Assembly (NCBI GenBank): GCA_003545125.1
Contig: DQCI01000130.1
Span: 30,244-37,512 of the forward strand
Direction of reading: 5' to 3'
Source: Paracoccaceae bacterium
GTDB taxonomy: Bacteria; Pseudomonadota; Alphaproteobacteria; Rhodobacterales; Rhodobacteraceae
Length of the DNA stretch: 7,269 nt
Position numbers and translations under genes: made by a program. The notes under the pieces are model-generated. The model worked only from the letters and a program-made list of their open reading frames with translations, did not search any database and was not told the DNA's origin. Below, in pieces: positions 1-6,011 of this stretch; position 1 is the first letter of the stretch; every line of letters begins with the position of its first letter.

Positions 1-1311
1 CTCCTTGCCGCGGCGGATGGTTTCGCGCAGCGCCGGCGGCACCGGGCCCTCCTCGACCTCGATGCCGAAATCGTCCTTCAGCTTGGCCATCACCCGGCGC
101 AGGTGCAACGGCCCCTGGGTGGCGAGGACCGGGCTGCCGGACTTCTCGTCCTGGCTCACGCCGAGCCCCGGGTCGATCTCGCCGACCCGGTCGAGCGCGG
201 TCGAGAGCCGGCTGTCGTCCTTTTCGTGCACCACCGTGACGATCCGGCGGTAGGCGGAGGGATGCGGCTGGGCCCAATCGGGCAGCGGCTCTGCCGCCGT
301 GTCCGAGAACAACTGCCCCGCGGCGAGATGGTCGGACTTCACCGTCAGACCGATCGCGCCGGGTTCCAGCGCGCCCAGCGCCGTCTTGGCATCGAGATCG
401 GTGATCGAGCCGACATTGTCGCCGCCCAGCGTCTGGCCGCCGGTCACCTTGCCGCCGATCGCGCGCACCAGCACGGTCTTGCCGAGGTGCTTGACCACGT
501 CGGCCACGGCGCTGACCGCCACCGCCTTGCCCGCAAGCCGCTTGCTGGCGACATCGACCGCCGGGGCCTCGTGGCGCAGCGCCTTCATCAGCCGGGTGAT
601 GCCGTTGCGATGCTCGGCCGAGCCGATGAAGGCGGGCACGAGATCATGCTGCTGCAAGGTCTTGGAGGCCACGTCATAGACCTCTTCGGGCATGACCTTC
701 TGGTCCTCGATGATCTCCTCGAGCAGGGCATCGTCGAAATCGGCATAGCTTTCGAGAAGTTCGGCGCGGGCCTCTTCCTCGCGCGCGCGTATCGCCGCGG
801 GGATTTCCATCAGCGTCGAGTGTTCGCCATCCTGGAATTTCCAGGCGCGTTCGGACACCAGGTCGACCACGCCGACAATGTCTTCGCCCTCGCGGATCGG
901 CACTTCGCGCAGCACGATGGGGTGGCGCGAATAGGTCTGCAGCGCCGAGACGGTTTCCGACATCCGGCTGACCGGCACATCGGTCTTGTTGACGAAGATG
1001 ATGGCGGGCACCCCGGCCTCTTCGATCATCCGAAGGTAGGGCGCGGCGAGCACGGCGCCGTCGGCATCGGACGGCACGCAGAGCACGACCGCATCCGAGG
1101 CCGCGAGCGCGGGGCCGACAGGGGCAATGTTTTCGGTCCCGCCGGCGATGTCGATCGCCGCCCAGTCCTCGCTCATGAACCCGAAGGAGCGGACCGTGGC
1201 GACGCCCGGCACATCCAGCGTTTTCCCCGGAGACCCATCGAGACCGACAAGCGCTTCGAGCAACGTGGATTTGCCGGCAGACGATGGGCCTACGACGGAA
1301 AAGACTCTCAT
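1..1311 (-). CDS. EF-G-like translational GTPase, divergent (3' end of gene cut by window edge)
   Basis: The frame reads 437 codons from ATG at 1311 to base 1 without a stop, so only the N-terminal part of a protein normally near 680-700 residues is present. Visible order: P-loop GPSSAGKS (residues 8-15), a degenerate G3 motif DIAGG (54-58), G4 motif NKTD (108-111), an EF-G-type G' insertion (about 130-225), G5-like GSA (230-232), domain II (about 257-340, with GGQTLGG) and domain III (about 355-437, with TQGPLHL and ALRETIRRGKE, matching GMGELHL and AYRETIRR of EF-G). Canonical EF-G moves tRNA and mRNA through the ribosome. Here switch I is shortened by some 25 residues and the catalytic His of DTPGH is Gly, so this is a paralogue rather than housekeeping FusA. 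A clear AAGGAG lies seven bases before the ATG. It is transcribed away from the small secreted-protein gene. Class is confident; function (ribosome-associated or regulatory) is unknown. Confidence 0.88.
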   Translation of the reverse strand, partial: MRVFSVVGPSSAGKSTLLEALVGLDGSPGKTLDVPGVATVRSFGFMSEDWAAIDIAGGTENIAPVGPALAASDAVVLCVPSDADGAVLAAPYLRMIEEAGVPAIIFVNKTDVPVSRMSETVSALQTYSRHPIVLREVPIREGEDIVGVVDLVSERAWKFQDGEHSTLMEIPAAIRAREEEARAELLESYADFDDALLEEIIEDQKVMPEEVYDVASKTLQQHDLVPAFIGSAEHRNGITRLMKALRHEAPAVDVASKRLAGKAVAVSAVADVVKHLGKTVLVRAIGGKVTGGQTLGGDNVGSITDLDAKTALGALEPGAIGLTVKSDHLAAGQLFSDTAAEPLPDWAQPHPSAYRRIVTVVHEKDDSRLSTALDRVGEIDPGLGVSQDEKSGSPVLATQGPLHLRRVMAKLKDDFGIEVEEGPVPPALRETIRRGKE

Positions 1312-1452
1312 GGCGGATCTCCTTCGGATGAGTGGTACAACCCTAGTGCTTCGCACCGGGGCCACCTTGCGTCAGATCAAAAAAACCGGCGCGTTGGCGG
1401 GCAACAGGTGGTAAGTGTGCGCGAATCCCGGGCGGAATGACAAGGCAAACCG
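1312..1452. promoter_or_regulatory. divergent intergenic region, presumed back-to-back promoters
   Basis: These 141 bases separate two genes that start in opposite directions, so both promoters should lie here. A run of seven A (1379-1385) interrupts otherwise GC-rich DNA, and there is a small inverted repeat GTGC-TTC-GCAC near 1347-1357. I could not find a convincing -35/-10 pair on either strand, and no operator is assigned. The regulatory role is inferred from gene orientation alone. Confidence 0.35.
1319..1324 (-). promoter_or_regulatory. Shine-Dalgarno AAGGAG of the EF-G-like gene
   Basis: Read on the minus strand, AAGGAG is followed by seven bases and then ATG. This fixes the start at 1311, which puts the P-loop at residue 8 with no N-terminal extension. 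Confidence 0.75.
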
Positions 1453-1821
1453 ATGCGGCCATTTCTCTCATTTCCGGCGGCGATCCTCGCGGTTGCGGGG
1501 CCGGTCGCGGCACAACCTTTCAGCCAGTCGATGGTGCAATGCGCAGGGCTCTTCGAGGCCGTGCAGAAGATGGTTCCCGGACACGAAAGCATTACGAAGA
1601 TCGAAGCGGCGGCAGCAGCGTTTTCGCAGCCGGCGGTCGCGCAGGCGCGCGCCGAGGGCCAGGACGATCCGCAGGCCTGGGTTGAGCGCCACCGGGGCGA
1701 GATGCGCACGGAGTGGGACGCCCACGGCGGGTTGAAGGTCTTCAGCCAGGACTTCGTCGACAGGACCGATCATTGCCGCGCTCTCGCCGACGACCGTGGG
1801 ATCGGTATGGACTTTGACTGA
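1453..1821 (+). CDS. small secreted (periplasmic) protein of unknown function
   Basis: The protein has 122 residues and I do not recognise the family. The N-terminus is a good Sec signal peptide: MRPF, a hydrophobic stretch LSFPAAILAVAGPV, and a signal peptidase I site after Ala20 (VAA before QPF). The mature part, about 102 residues, is hydrophilic and probably helical in the middle (Ala/Glu/Gln-rich, about 48-70). It has only two cysteines, Cys30 and Cys108, near the two ends, which could form one disulfide in the periplasm. There is no lipobox and no further membrane segment. The Shine-Dalgarno is weak (AAGG about ten bases before ATG). The last codons overlap the start of the MFS gene, which suggests co-transcription and perhaps translational coupling. 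The signal peptide and the overlap with a well-identified gene argue that it is real; function is open. Confidence 0.72.
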   Translation: MRPFLSFPAAILAVAGPVAAQPFSQSMVQCAGLFEAVQKMVPGHESITKIEAAAAAFSQPAVAQARAEGQDDPQAWVERHRGEMRTEWDAHGGLKVFSQDFVDRTDHCRALADDRGIGMDFD

Positions 1822-3055
1822 CGCAAGCCCTGCGCCGGCCGCCCCCGGGGCGCGCCGCGCCCTGTATTTCATCCTCGCCACCATCCTGCTCGATGCGGTG
1901 GGTGTCGGGCTCATCTTCCCGATGATGCCCGATCTGATGGCGCGGGTGGGCGCAGGCGCCGACACGGCGTCCGGCGCCATCTACGGCGGGGTGCTGATGG
2001 CGGCCTATGCGGCAATGCAGTTCGTGTTCGCCCCGATCGTCGGCGGGCTCTCCGATACCTACGGGCGCCGGCCGGTGCTGATCGTGGCGCTGGCCACGCT
2101 GGTGGTGGACTATGTCATCATGGCGCTGGCCCAGACCTTCTGGGTGCTTCTGCTCGGGCGGGTGCTGGCGGGCGTCGCCGGCGCCACCTACATCACCGCA
2201 ACCGCCTATATCGCCGACATCTCGCCGCCCGAGAAGCGCGCGGCCAGTTTCGGGCTGATCGGGGCGGCTTTCGGGATCGGGTTCGTGATGGGACCGGCGC
2301 TCGGCGGCGTGCTCTCCGCCTGGCATATCACCGCGCCCTTCTGGGTGGCCGCCGCCTTTTCCGCCGTCGGCGCGGTGTTCGGCTTCATGGTCCTGCCCGA
2401 AAGCCTCGCGCCCGGCAAACGCCGCCGGTTCGCGCGCTCCGATTTGAACCCGTTCGGCGCGATCCGCGACGCGTTCCGCCTGCCCGGCCTCGCGCTGCCG
2501 CTGATGGTGCTGTTCACCTTCGAGTTTGCCAACATGGTCTATCCGACGCTGTGGGCGTTCTGGACCCGCGAAGCCTTTGGCTGGTCCGCCGCGCTGATCG
2601 GCGGCTCGTTCGCCTTCTACGGCATCGGCGTGGCGATTACCCAGGGTGCGGTGCTGCCCGCGCTGATCCCGCGGATCGGCGAATACCGCACGTTGATCTT
2701 CGGCGCGGTGGCCGGGATCTTCGCGCTGGTCGCGCTCGGGCTGACCCCGCCCGCGATGCTGGTTTTCGCGCTGATCCCGATCTCCTGCCTCGCCGACATG
2801 GTGCCGCCGACGGCGACGGCGATGATGTCGAACATGGTCGCCGAGGACCGCCAGGGCGTGTTGCAGGGGGTGATCGCCTCGCTCGGCTCGGTCGCGGCCG
2901 TGGTCGCGCCCTTGATCGTCACGCCGCTGTTTCATGTCTTCGCCGCGCCGGATGCGCGGGTCTACCTGCCGGGCATGCCCTTCCTCGCCGCCGGCGGGCT
3001 GCTGCTTTTGGTGTTCCCCGCCTTCCTCGCGCTGAACCCGAAACGCCGCGGGTAA
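1796..3055 (+). CDS. MFS drug-type exporter, TetA/DHA1-like
   Basis: The protein has 419 residues from GTG 1796. It belongs to the 12-helix major facilitator superfamily and resembles the TetA (Tet/TCR) proton-coupled antiporters of the inner membrane. Visible signatures are LDAVGVGLIFPMMPDL in helix 1 (Asp33), motif A GGLSDTYGRRP (83-93, Asp87), motif B GRVLAG (Arg122), the YIADIS loop (138-143) and antiporter motif C GFVMGPALGG (162-171). Helices continue to a short cytoplasmic tail, NPKRRG. Length matches full-size TetA-like proteins, so it looks intact. The start is uncertain: no ATG is in frame and GTG 1796 has no ribosome site. TTG 1814 would give the natural-looking N-terminus MTDASPAP and 413 residues. 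Either start overlaps the upstream gene (26 or 8 bases). Export of a toxic or signalling compound is inferred from family; tetracycline is not implied, since such chromosomal homologues are common and mostly untested. Confidence 0.9.
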   Translation: MGSVWTLTDASPAPAAPGARRALYFILATILLDAVGVGLIFPMMPDLMARVGAGADTASGAIYGGVLMAAYAAMQFVFAPIVGGLSDTYGRRPVLIVALATLVVDYVIMALAQTFWVLLLGRVLAGVAGATYITATAYIADISPPEKRAASFGLIGAAFGIGFVMGPALGGVLSAWHITAPFWVAAAFSAVGAVFGFMVLPESLAPGKRRRFARSDLNPFGAIRDAFRLPGLALPLMVLFTFEFANMVYPTLWAFWTREAFGWSAALIGGSFAFYGIGVAITQGAVLPALIPRIGEYRTLIFGAVAGIFALVALGLTPPAMLVFALIPISCLADMVPPTATAMMSNMVAEDRQGVLQGVIASLGSVAAVVAPLIVTPLFHVFAAPDARVYLPGMPFLAAGGLLLLVFPAFLALNPKRRG

Positions 3056-3059
3056 GCCA

Positions 3060-3077
3060 CGGCCGGGCGACCGGCCG
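3060..3077 (+). terminator. GC-rich hairpin after the MFS gene, possible terminator
   Basis: Five bases after the TAA stop is a perfect 7-bp stem, CGGCCGG / CCGGCCG, closed by the GNRA-type tetraloop GCGA. The bases that follow (CTGTCCCTTGC) are only moderately T-rich. Position and stability fit a weak intrinsic terminator or an mRNA 3'-end stabiliser. If it terminates, the lectin gene needs its own promoter in 3078-3150, where I found no convincing match. Confidence 0.4.
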
Positions 3078-3153
3078 CTGTCCCTTGCAGGGTCGCGCTG
3101 AAATGGGGCATCCTCAGCGTCAACCAGAGGGCGGGCAAGCGGGGAACGGGCTC

Positions 3154-3507
3154 ATGTGGCGGATCAGAACCCACCGGATGGGGATCGACCAGGGCTCGCG
3201 GGTGCTGTTTTCGGATTTCGAGCACGACGGCGAGATGTGGTCGGGCGAAGGCGACCGCGAGGTGCGGGTCTGGGTCGAGTTTTCGGAGCCGTTCCAGACG
3301 CCGCCAGCGATCTCCGTGAGCCTGTCGATGTGGGACATGGACCATTCCACCAACCCGCGGATGGACATTTCAGCCGAGGAGGCCACGGAAAACGGCTTCC
3401 ACCTTGTCTTTCGAACCTGGGACGACACCCGCGTCGCCCGGGTGCGGGCCGACTGGACGGCGATCGGCGAAGTGCCGCACGAGGACGACTGGGACTTGTC
3501 CGAGTGA
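3154..3507 (+). CDS. H-type lectin domain protein
   Basis: The protein has 117 residues and is essentially one H-type lectin domain (the fold of Helix pomatia agglutinin and the discoidin C-terminal domain). The pattern in order is WVEFSEPFQTPPAISVSLS (40-58), the DMD segment (61-63), NPR (67-69), ENGFHLVFRTWDDT (79-92) and the closing strand VRADWTAIG (97-105). This follows the family consensus: F..PF..PP.V.VSL, N.R, GF.L...TW.DT and W.AIG. Known members are six-stranded beta sandwiches that assemble as trimers or hexamers and bind GalNAc or related sugars. ATG 3154 is chosen because the domain starts soon after it, GGGGAA lies about nine bases upstream, and the open frame further upstream runs under the MFS gene. 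No signal peptide is visible, so location is unclear. It is convergent with the secreted FG-GAP/RTX gene, with 22 bases between stops. Sugar specificity is unknown. Confidence 0.85.
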   Translation: MWRIRTHRMGIDQGSRVLFSDFEHDGEMWSGEGDREVRVWVEFSEPFQTPPAISVSLSMWDMDHSTNPRMDISAEEATENGFHLVFRTWDDTRVARVRADWTAIGEVPHEDDWDLSE

Positions 3508-3509
3508 CA

Positions 3510-3526
3510 CGCGCCGGGCGGCCGCG
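3510..3526. terminator. hairpin between convergent stops, possible shared transcription end
   Basis: Within the 22 bases between the lectin TGA and the TAA of the minus-strand gene, CGCGCC pairs with GGCCGCG (one bulged C) around a GGGC loop. Neither strand has a T-run after it, so only a weak bidirectional role is suggested. Alternatively it is chance pairing in very GC-rich DNA. Confidence 0.25.
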
Positions 3527-3529
3527 CGG

Positions 3530-5797
3530 TTAGAGCACGAAGTCGTCCGCCGTGAGCACTGCGGCATTCAGGATCGTGATCTCGATATCGGCCACCCCGT
3601 CGCCGTCGACGTCGCCCTGCACCAGGATGTTCGCCCCCGAAACCTCGTAGCGCAGCTCGCCCGCGGTGTTGGTGAACGCGGCATCGGCCAACCAGGTGAA
3701 CGCTTCGTCGGTGGCGGCGCTGGTGGTGTCGGCGTCGATGCGGCGGAGATGGATAAGGTCGGGCGCTTCGAAATCCGCGATGGTGTCGCCCGCGCCGGCC
3801 TGCGAGTGATCGACCGATCCGTAGAGGAACCTGTCCTTGTGGTCGCCACCCACGAGATAGTCCTGGCCGAGACCGCCCTTGATCCTGTCCTTGTCGTCTC
3901 CACCGTCAATCCTGTCCGCCCCCAGGCCGCCCTTGAGAGAATCTCTCCCCTCCCCGCCGTCGAGGACGTCGTCGCCCGCTCTGCCATGGAGTAGGTCATT
4001 GCCGAGGCCGCCGAAAAGCGTGTCGTCGCCCTGGTTGCCGTACAACACGTCCGCGCCCTTGCCACCACGCAGTTCGTCATCGCCCGAACCACCGCGCAAC
4101 AAGTCATTCCCCTGCATCCCTCTGAGCAGGTCCGCACCGCCCAGGCCCCTCAGGATGTCGTCGTCGGGACCGCCCACAAGGGTGTTGGCCGACCCATCGC
4201 CGCGGATTTCGGGAACCGGCTTTCCGAAGATCACATAGGCCTCGCCGGCATTGCGTCCGCGGTCGTCACCGCCGGGGGCGCCAACGATGATATCGTCGAA
4301 CCCATCGCCGTTGATGTCGCCCACTCCGGACACGCTGATGCCGGCAAACACGCCCAACCCGTCGCCATCGATGGTGAAGCCTTCGTCCAGGCCGAGGTTG
4401 GAAAGGTCGACGGTCCCGAAGGGATTGGCCCCGCCGGCGACGTCGCGGCCATAGACCACGTAGGCCTTGTCGGCGCCGGGTGCGCCGACGATGAGATCGT
4501 CGATGCCGTCGCCGTTCACGTCGCCCGCGCTGGACACGCTGGAACCGGCAAGGTCTTGCTTCCTGTCGCCCTGGATGATGAAGCCGTCGGAGGGGGCGAG
4601 CGCGGAGAGGTCGATGGTGCCGAAAGCGTCCGCACCGCCCGCCACATCGCGACCGAAAACCACGTAGGCCTCGCCGGCGTTGTCGCCAGCGTCGTCGCCC
4701 TGGTACGCTCCAACGATCAGATCGGCGATCCCATCGCCGTTCACGTCGCCCGCGGCGGAGACCTCGGAGCCGGCCCCGTCACCTGACGCGTCGCCCTGGA
4801 TGATGAAGCCGTCGGCCGGGTCGAGATCGGAGAGGTCGATGGTGGTAAAGGCGTCCGCGCCGCCCGACACATCGCGGCCGAAAACCACATAGGCCTCGCC
4901 GGCGTCGGCGCCGCCGTCGTCGCCTCCGGGCGCGCCGACGATCAAATCGGCGATCCCGTCACCGTTCACGTCGCCCGCGTCCGAGACGCTCGCGGCGGCC
5001 GCATCGCGCGACGCGTCGCCCCGGATGATGAAGCCATTGCTCAGGCTGAGCGAATATAGGCGGATACTACCGCTGGAGCCGGCCTTGGCCGCCAGATCGC
5101 CGCCATAGATCACGTAGGCTTCGCCCGCGCCGAAGCCGCCGCGGTCACCCAGCGGGGCTCCGATGATCAGATCGGCGAAGCCGTCGCCGTTGACGTCGCC
5201 CGCGCCGGAAACGCTGTAGCCTTCCCGGTCAAAGGCGTACGGAAGGTCATAGTCCACGTTCCCCCGGAAGAAGATACCATCAGCCGGATCGAGCGTGTCG
5301 ACGTCGATGGTGCCGAACGCGGCGGCCCCGCCGGCCACGTCACGTCCGAAGATCAGGTAGGCACCGCCCCTTTGTTCGTAGCCAAGCTCCATATCCGGCG
5401 CGCCGACGATAAGATCGTCGATCCCGTCACCGTTCACGTCGCCCACGCCGGAAACGCTGACGCCGGTGCGCGAACCTATATCGTCGGGGTAATCGAGGTC
5501 GTTTCTCCCCGCGCCCTGAATGATGAAGCCGTCCGCCGGATCGAGATCGGAGAGGTCGATCGTGCCGAACGCGGCGGCCCCGCCGGCCACGTCGCGGCCG
5601 AAGACCACGTAGGCCTCGCCCGCACTGAGCCCTCTGTCGTCGCCGTCGGGCGCACCGACGATAAAATCGGCGATGCCGTCGCCGTTGACGTCGCCCGCAC
5701 CGGAGACGGACCAACCCGCATTGTCCCCCGGCGCATCGCCCTTAATGGTGAAGCCGTCGTCGCTTTCCAGGGCGGACAGATCAAATACCTTGGCCAT
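3530..5797 (-). CDS. FG-GAP repeat / RTX calcium-binding protein, predicted type I secretion substrate
   Basis: The protein has 755 residues, is very acidic and lacks Cys and a Sec signal peptide. Residues about 29-525 hold seven FG-GAP repeats, each with a calcium loop GDVNGDGxxD (from 36, 120, 201, 276, 351, 426 and 494), then IVGAP and AYVVFG; seven such repeats fold as a beta-propeller in integrin alpha chains. Residues 542-660 hold about twelve or thirteen RTX nonapeptides (GGxGxDxLx type), which bind calcium as a parallel beta-roll after export. Residues 661-755 match the serralysin C-terminal (M10_C) module: DTIADFE, the GELRY segment, GDVDGDGVADIEI and the terminal DDFVL, a typical type I secretion end. 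No protease motif (HExxH) is present, so adhesion or matrix binding is likelier than catalysis. AGAGGA lies ten bases before ATG 5797. No ABC exporter genes adjoin. Six AGA/AGG codons in the RTX part contrast with the CGC/CGG habit of neighbouring genes. Confidence 0.92.
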   Translation of the reverse strand: MAKVFDLSALESDDGFTIKGDAPGDNAGWSVSGAGDVNGDGIADFIVGAPDGDDRGLSAGEAYVVFGRDVAGGAAAFGTIDLSDLDPADGFIIQGAGRNDLDYPDDIGSRTGVSVSGVGDVNGDGIDDLIVGAPDMELGYEQRGGAYLIFGRDVAGGAAAFGTIDVDTLDPADGIFFRGNVDYDLPYAFDREGYSVSGAGDVNGDGFADLIIGAPLGDRGGFGAGEAYVIYGGDLAAKAGSSGSIRLYSLSLSNGFIIRGDASRDAAAASVSDAGDVNGDGIADLIVGAPGGDDGGADAGEAYVVFGRDVSGGADAFTTIDLSDLDPADGFIIQGDASGDGAGSEVSAAGDVNGDGIADLIVGAYQGDDAGDNAGEAYVVFGRDVAGGADAFGTIDLSALAPSDGFIIQGDRKQDLAGSSVSSAGDVNGDGIDDLIVGAPGADKAYVVYGRDVAGGANPFGTVDLSNLGLDEGFTIDGDGLGVFAGISVSGVGDINGDGFDDIIVGAPGGDDRGRNAGEAYVIFGKPVPEIRGDGSANTLVGGPDDDILRGLGGADLLRGMQGNDLLRGGSGDDELRGGKGADVLYGNQGDDTLFGGLGNDLLHGRAGDDVLDGGEGRDSLKGGLGADRIDGGDDKDRIKGGLGQDYLVGGDHKDRFLYGSVDHSQAGAGDTIADFEAPDLIHLRRIDADTTSAATDEAFTWLADAAFTNTAGELRYEVSGANILVQGDVDGDGVADIEITILNAAVLTADDFVL
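3818..4174 (-). repeat. RTX nonapeptide repeat block
   Basis: Twelve to thirteen in-frame 27-base units encode nonapeptides such as LGGADLLRG, MQGNDLLRG, GSGDDELRG, GKGADVLYG, NQGDDTLFG, GLGNDLLHG and RAGDDVLDG. The last units (GDDKDRIKG, GDHKDRFLYG) are degenerate and lead into the C-terminal module. The protein repeat is regular but the DNA has diverged between units, so this is an old array rather than a recent expansion. Confidence 0.88.
4223..5713 (-). repeat. seven FG-GAP repeats with conserved DNA blocks
   Basis: Seven in-frame copies recur every 68-84 codons. The block coding GDVNGDGIADLIVGAP and the block coding AYVVFGRDVAGGA followed by a TIDLSDLDPADGFIIQG-like segment stay very similar at DNA level, including third positions. 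Copies 1 and 2 carry longer inserts rich in Asp/Tyr/Arg before the next blade. Copy 6 is the shortest, lacking about nine residues between GAPG and KAYVVYG. Copy 3 is the most divergent outside its calcium loop. Confidence 0.88.
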
Positions 5798-5948
5798 GCC
5801 TTACCGGTCCTCTTACTGGTTCACGCGCTCGCGAACTAACGAACTGGCCTCATCCGTCCTGCCGGCTGCGGCACTGGCGAATCGGTTGTGAAATAATCAT
5901 TCGTTTTCATTTCTATCCACAGGGTAGTGAGTCCCGTAAAACAGACAA
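5798..5948 (-). promoter_or_regulatory. leader and presumed promoter of the FG-GAP/RTX gene
   Basis: This segment lies between the atp terminator and ATG 5797. It contains an A+T-rich patch (about 5887-5920), the only clear one in the right half of the window and a natural place for a promoter, though no good -35/-10 pair is visible. Closer to the gene are a direct repeat GTTCG-TTA-GTTCG and an imperfect inverted repeat GTTC...GAAC (5819-5836). AGAGGA (ten bases from ATG) and GGTAAGG (close to ATG) are alternative ribosome sites. Since the atp operon ends in a terminator upstream on the same strand, this gene is probably transcribed independently. Confidence 0.4.
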
Positions 5949-5972
5949 CCCCGCGCGATCACTCGCGCGGGG
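5937..5972 (-). terminator. intrinsic terminator of the ATP synthase operon
   Basis: On the minus strand, a perfect 10-bp stem (CCCCGCGCGA pairing with TCGCGCGGGG, 5949-5972) with a four-base loop is followed by TTGTCTGTTTTA. It begins 39 bases after the atpC stop. Stem, loop and T-rich tail make a textbook Rho-independent terminator in this direction only; on the plus strand the following bases are not T-rich. Confidence 0.88.
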
Positions 5973-6011
5973 CTTGAATTGTCGCGGGGGCCCCCCCCCT
6001 GGATCACCGGG

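Noticed and set aside
103..1440. 445-codon open frame on the plus strand
   Set aside because: It lies antisense to the EF-G-like gene, which has recognisable domains and a good ribosome site. The translation is Arg/Gly/His/Asp-rich without any family pattern, as expected for a shadow frame in GC-rich DNA.
1468..1980. 170-codon minus-strand frame across the small gene and exporter start
   Set aside because: It has no signal peptide, motif or plausible ribosome site, and it conflicts with the plus-strand gene that has a good signal peptide.
1742..2935. 397-codon open frame on the minus strand
   Set aside because: It is antisense to the MFS exporter; the product is a low-complexity Arg/His/Asp/Gly string with no domain. 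The exporter has clear MFS motifs.
3085..3113. TTGCAG as a -35 box for the lectin gene
   Set aside because: No acceptable -10 (only GCATCC-like bases) lies at 17-18 bases; promoters in this group cannot be called from one half-site.
3096..3119. CGCTGA...TCAGCG inverted repeat before the lectin gene
   Set aside because: It is a six-base stem with a 12-base loop and no T-run; too weak to call as terminator or operator in DNA this GC-rich.
2551..3153. Upstream extension of the lectin reading frame (201 extra codons)
   Set aside because: It overlaps the exporter in another frame and reads as Arg/Ala-rich noise; lectin-like sequence begins only after ATG 3154.
4223..5713. Evenly spaced similar DNA blocks that could suggest a CRISPR or satellite array
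   Set aside because: The units are 200-250 bases, stay in frame and encode FG-GAP repeats, so the periodicity is that of the protein.
5913..5921. CTATCCACA, one mismatch from the DnaA box TTATCCACA
   Set aside because: It is a single imperfect copy with no second box, no origin-type A+T-rich region and no dnaA nearby; most likely chance.
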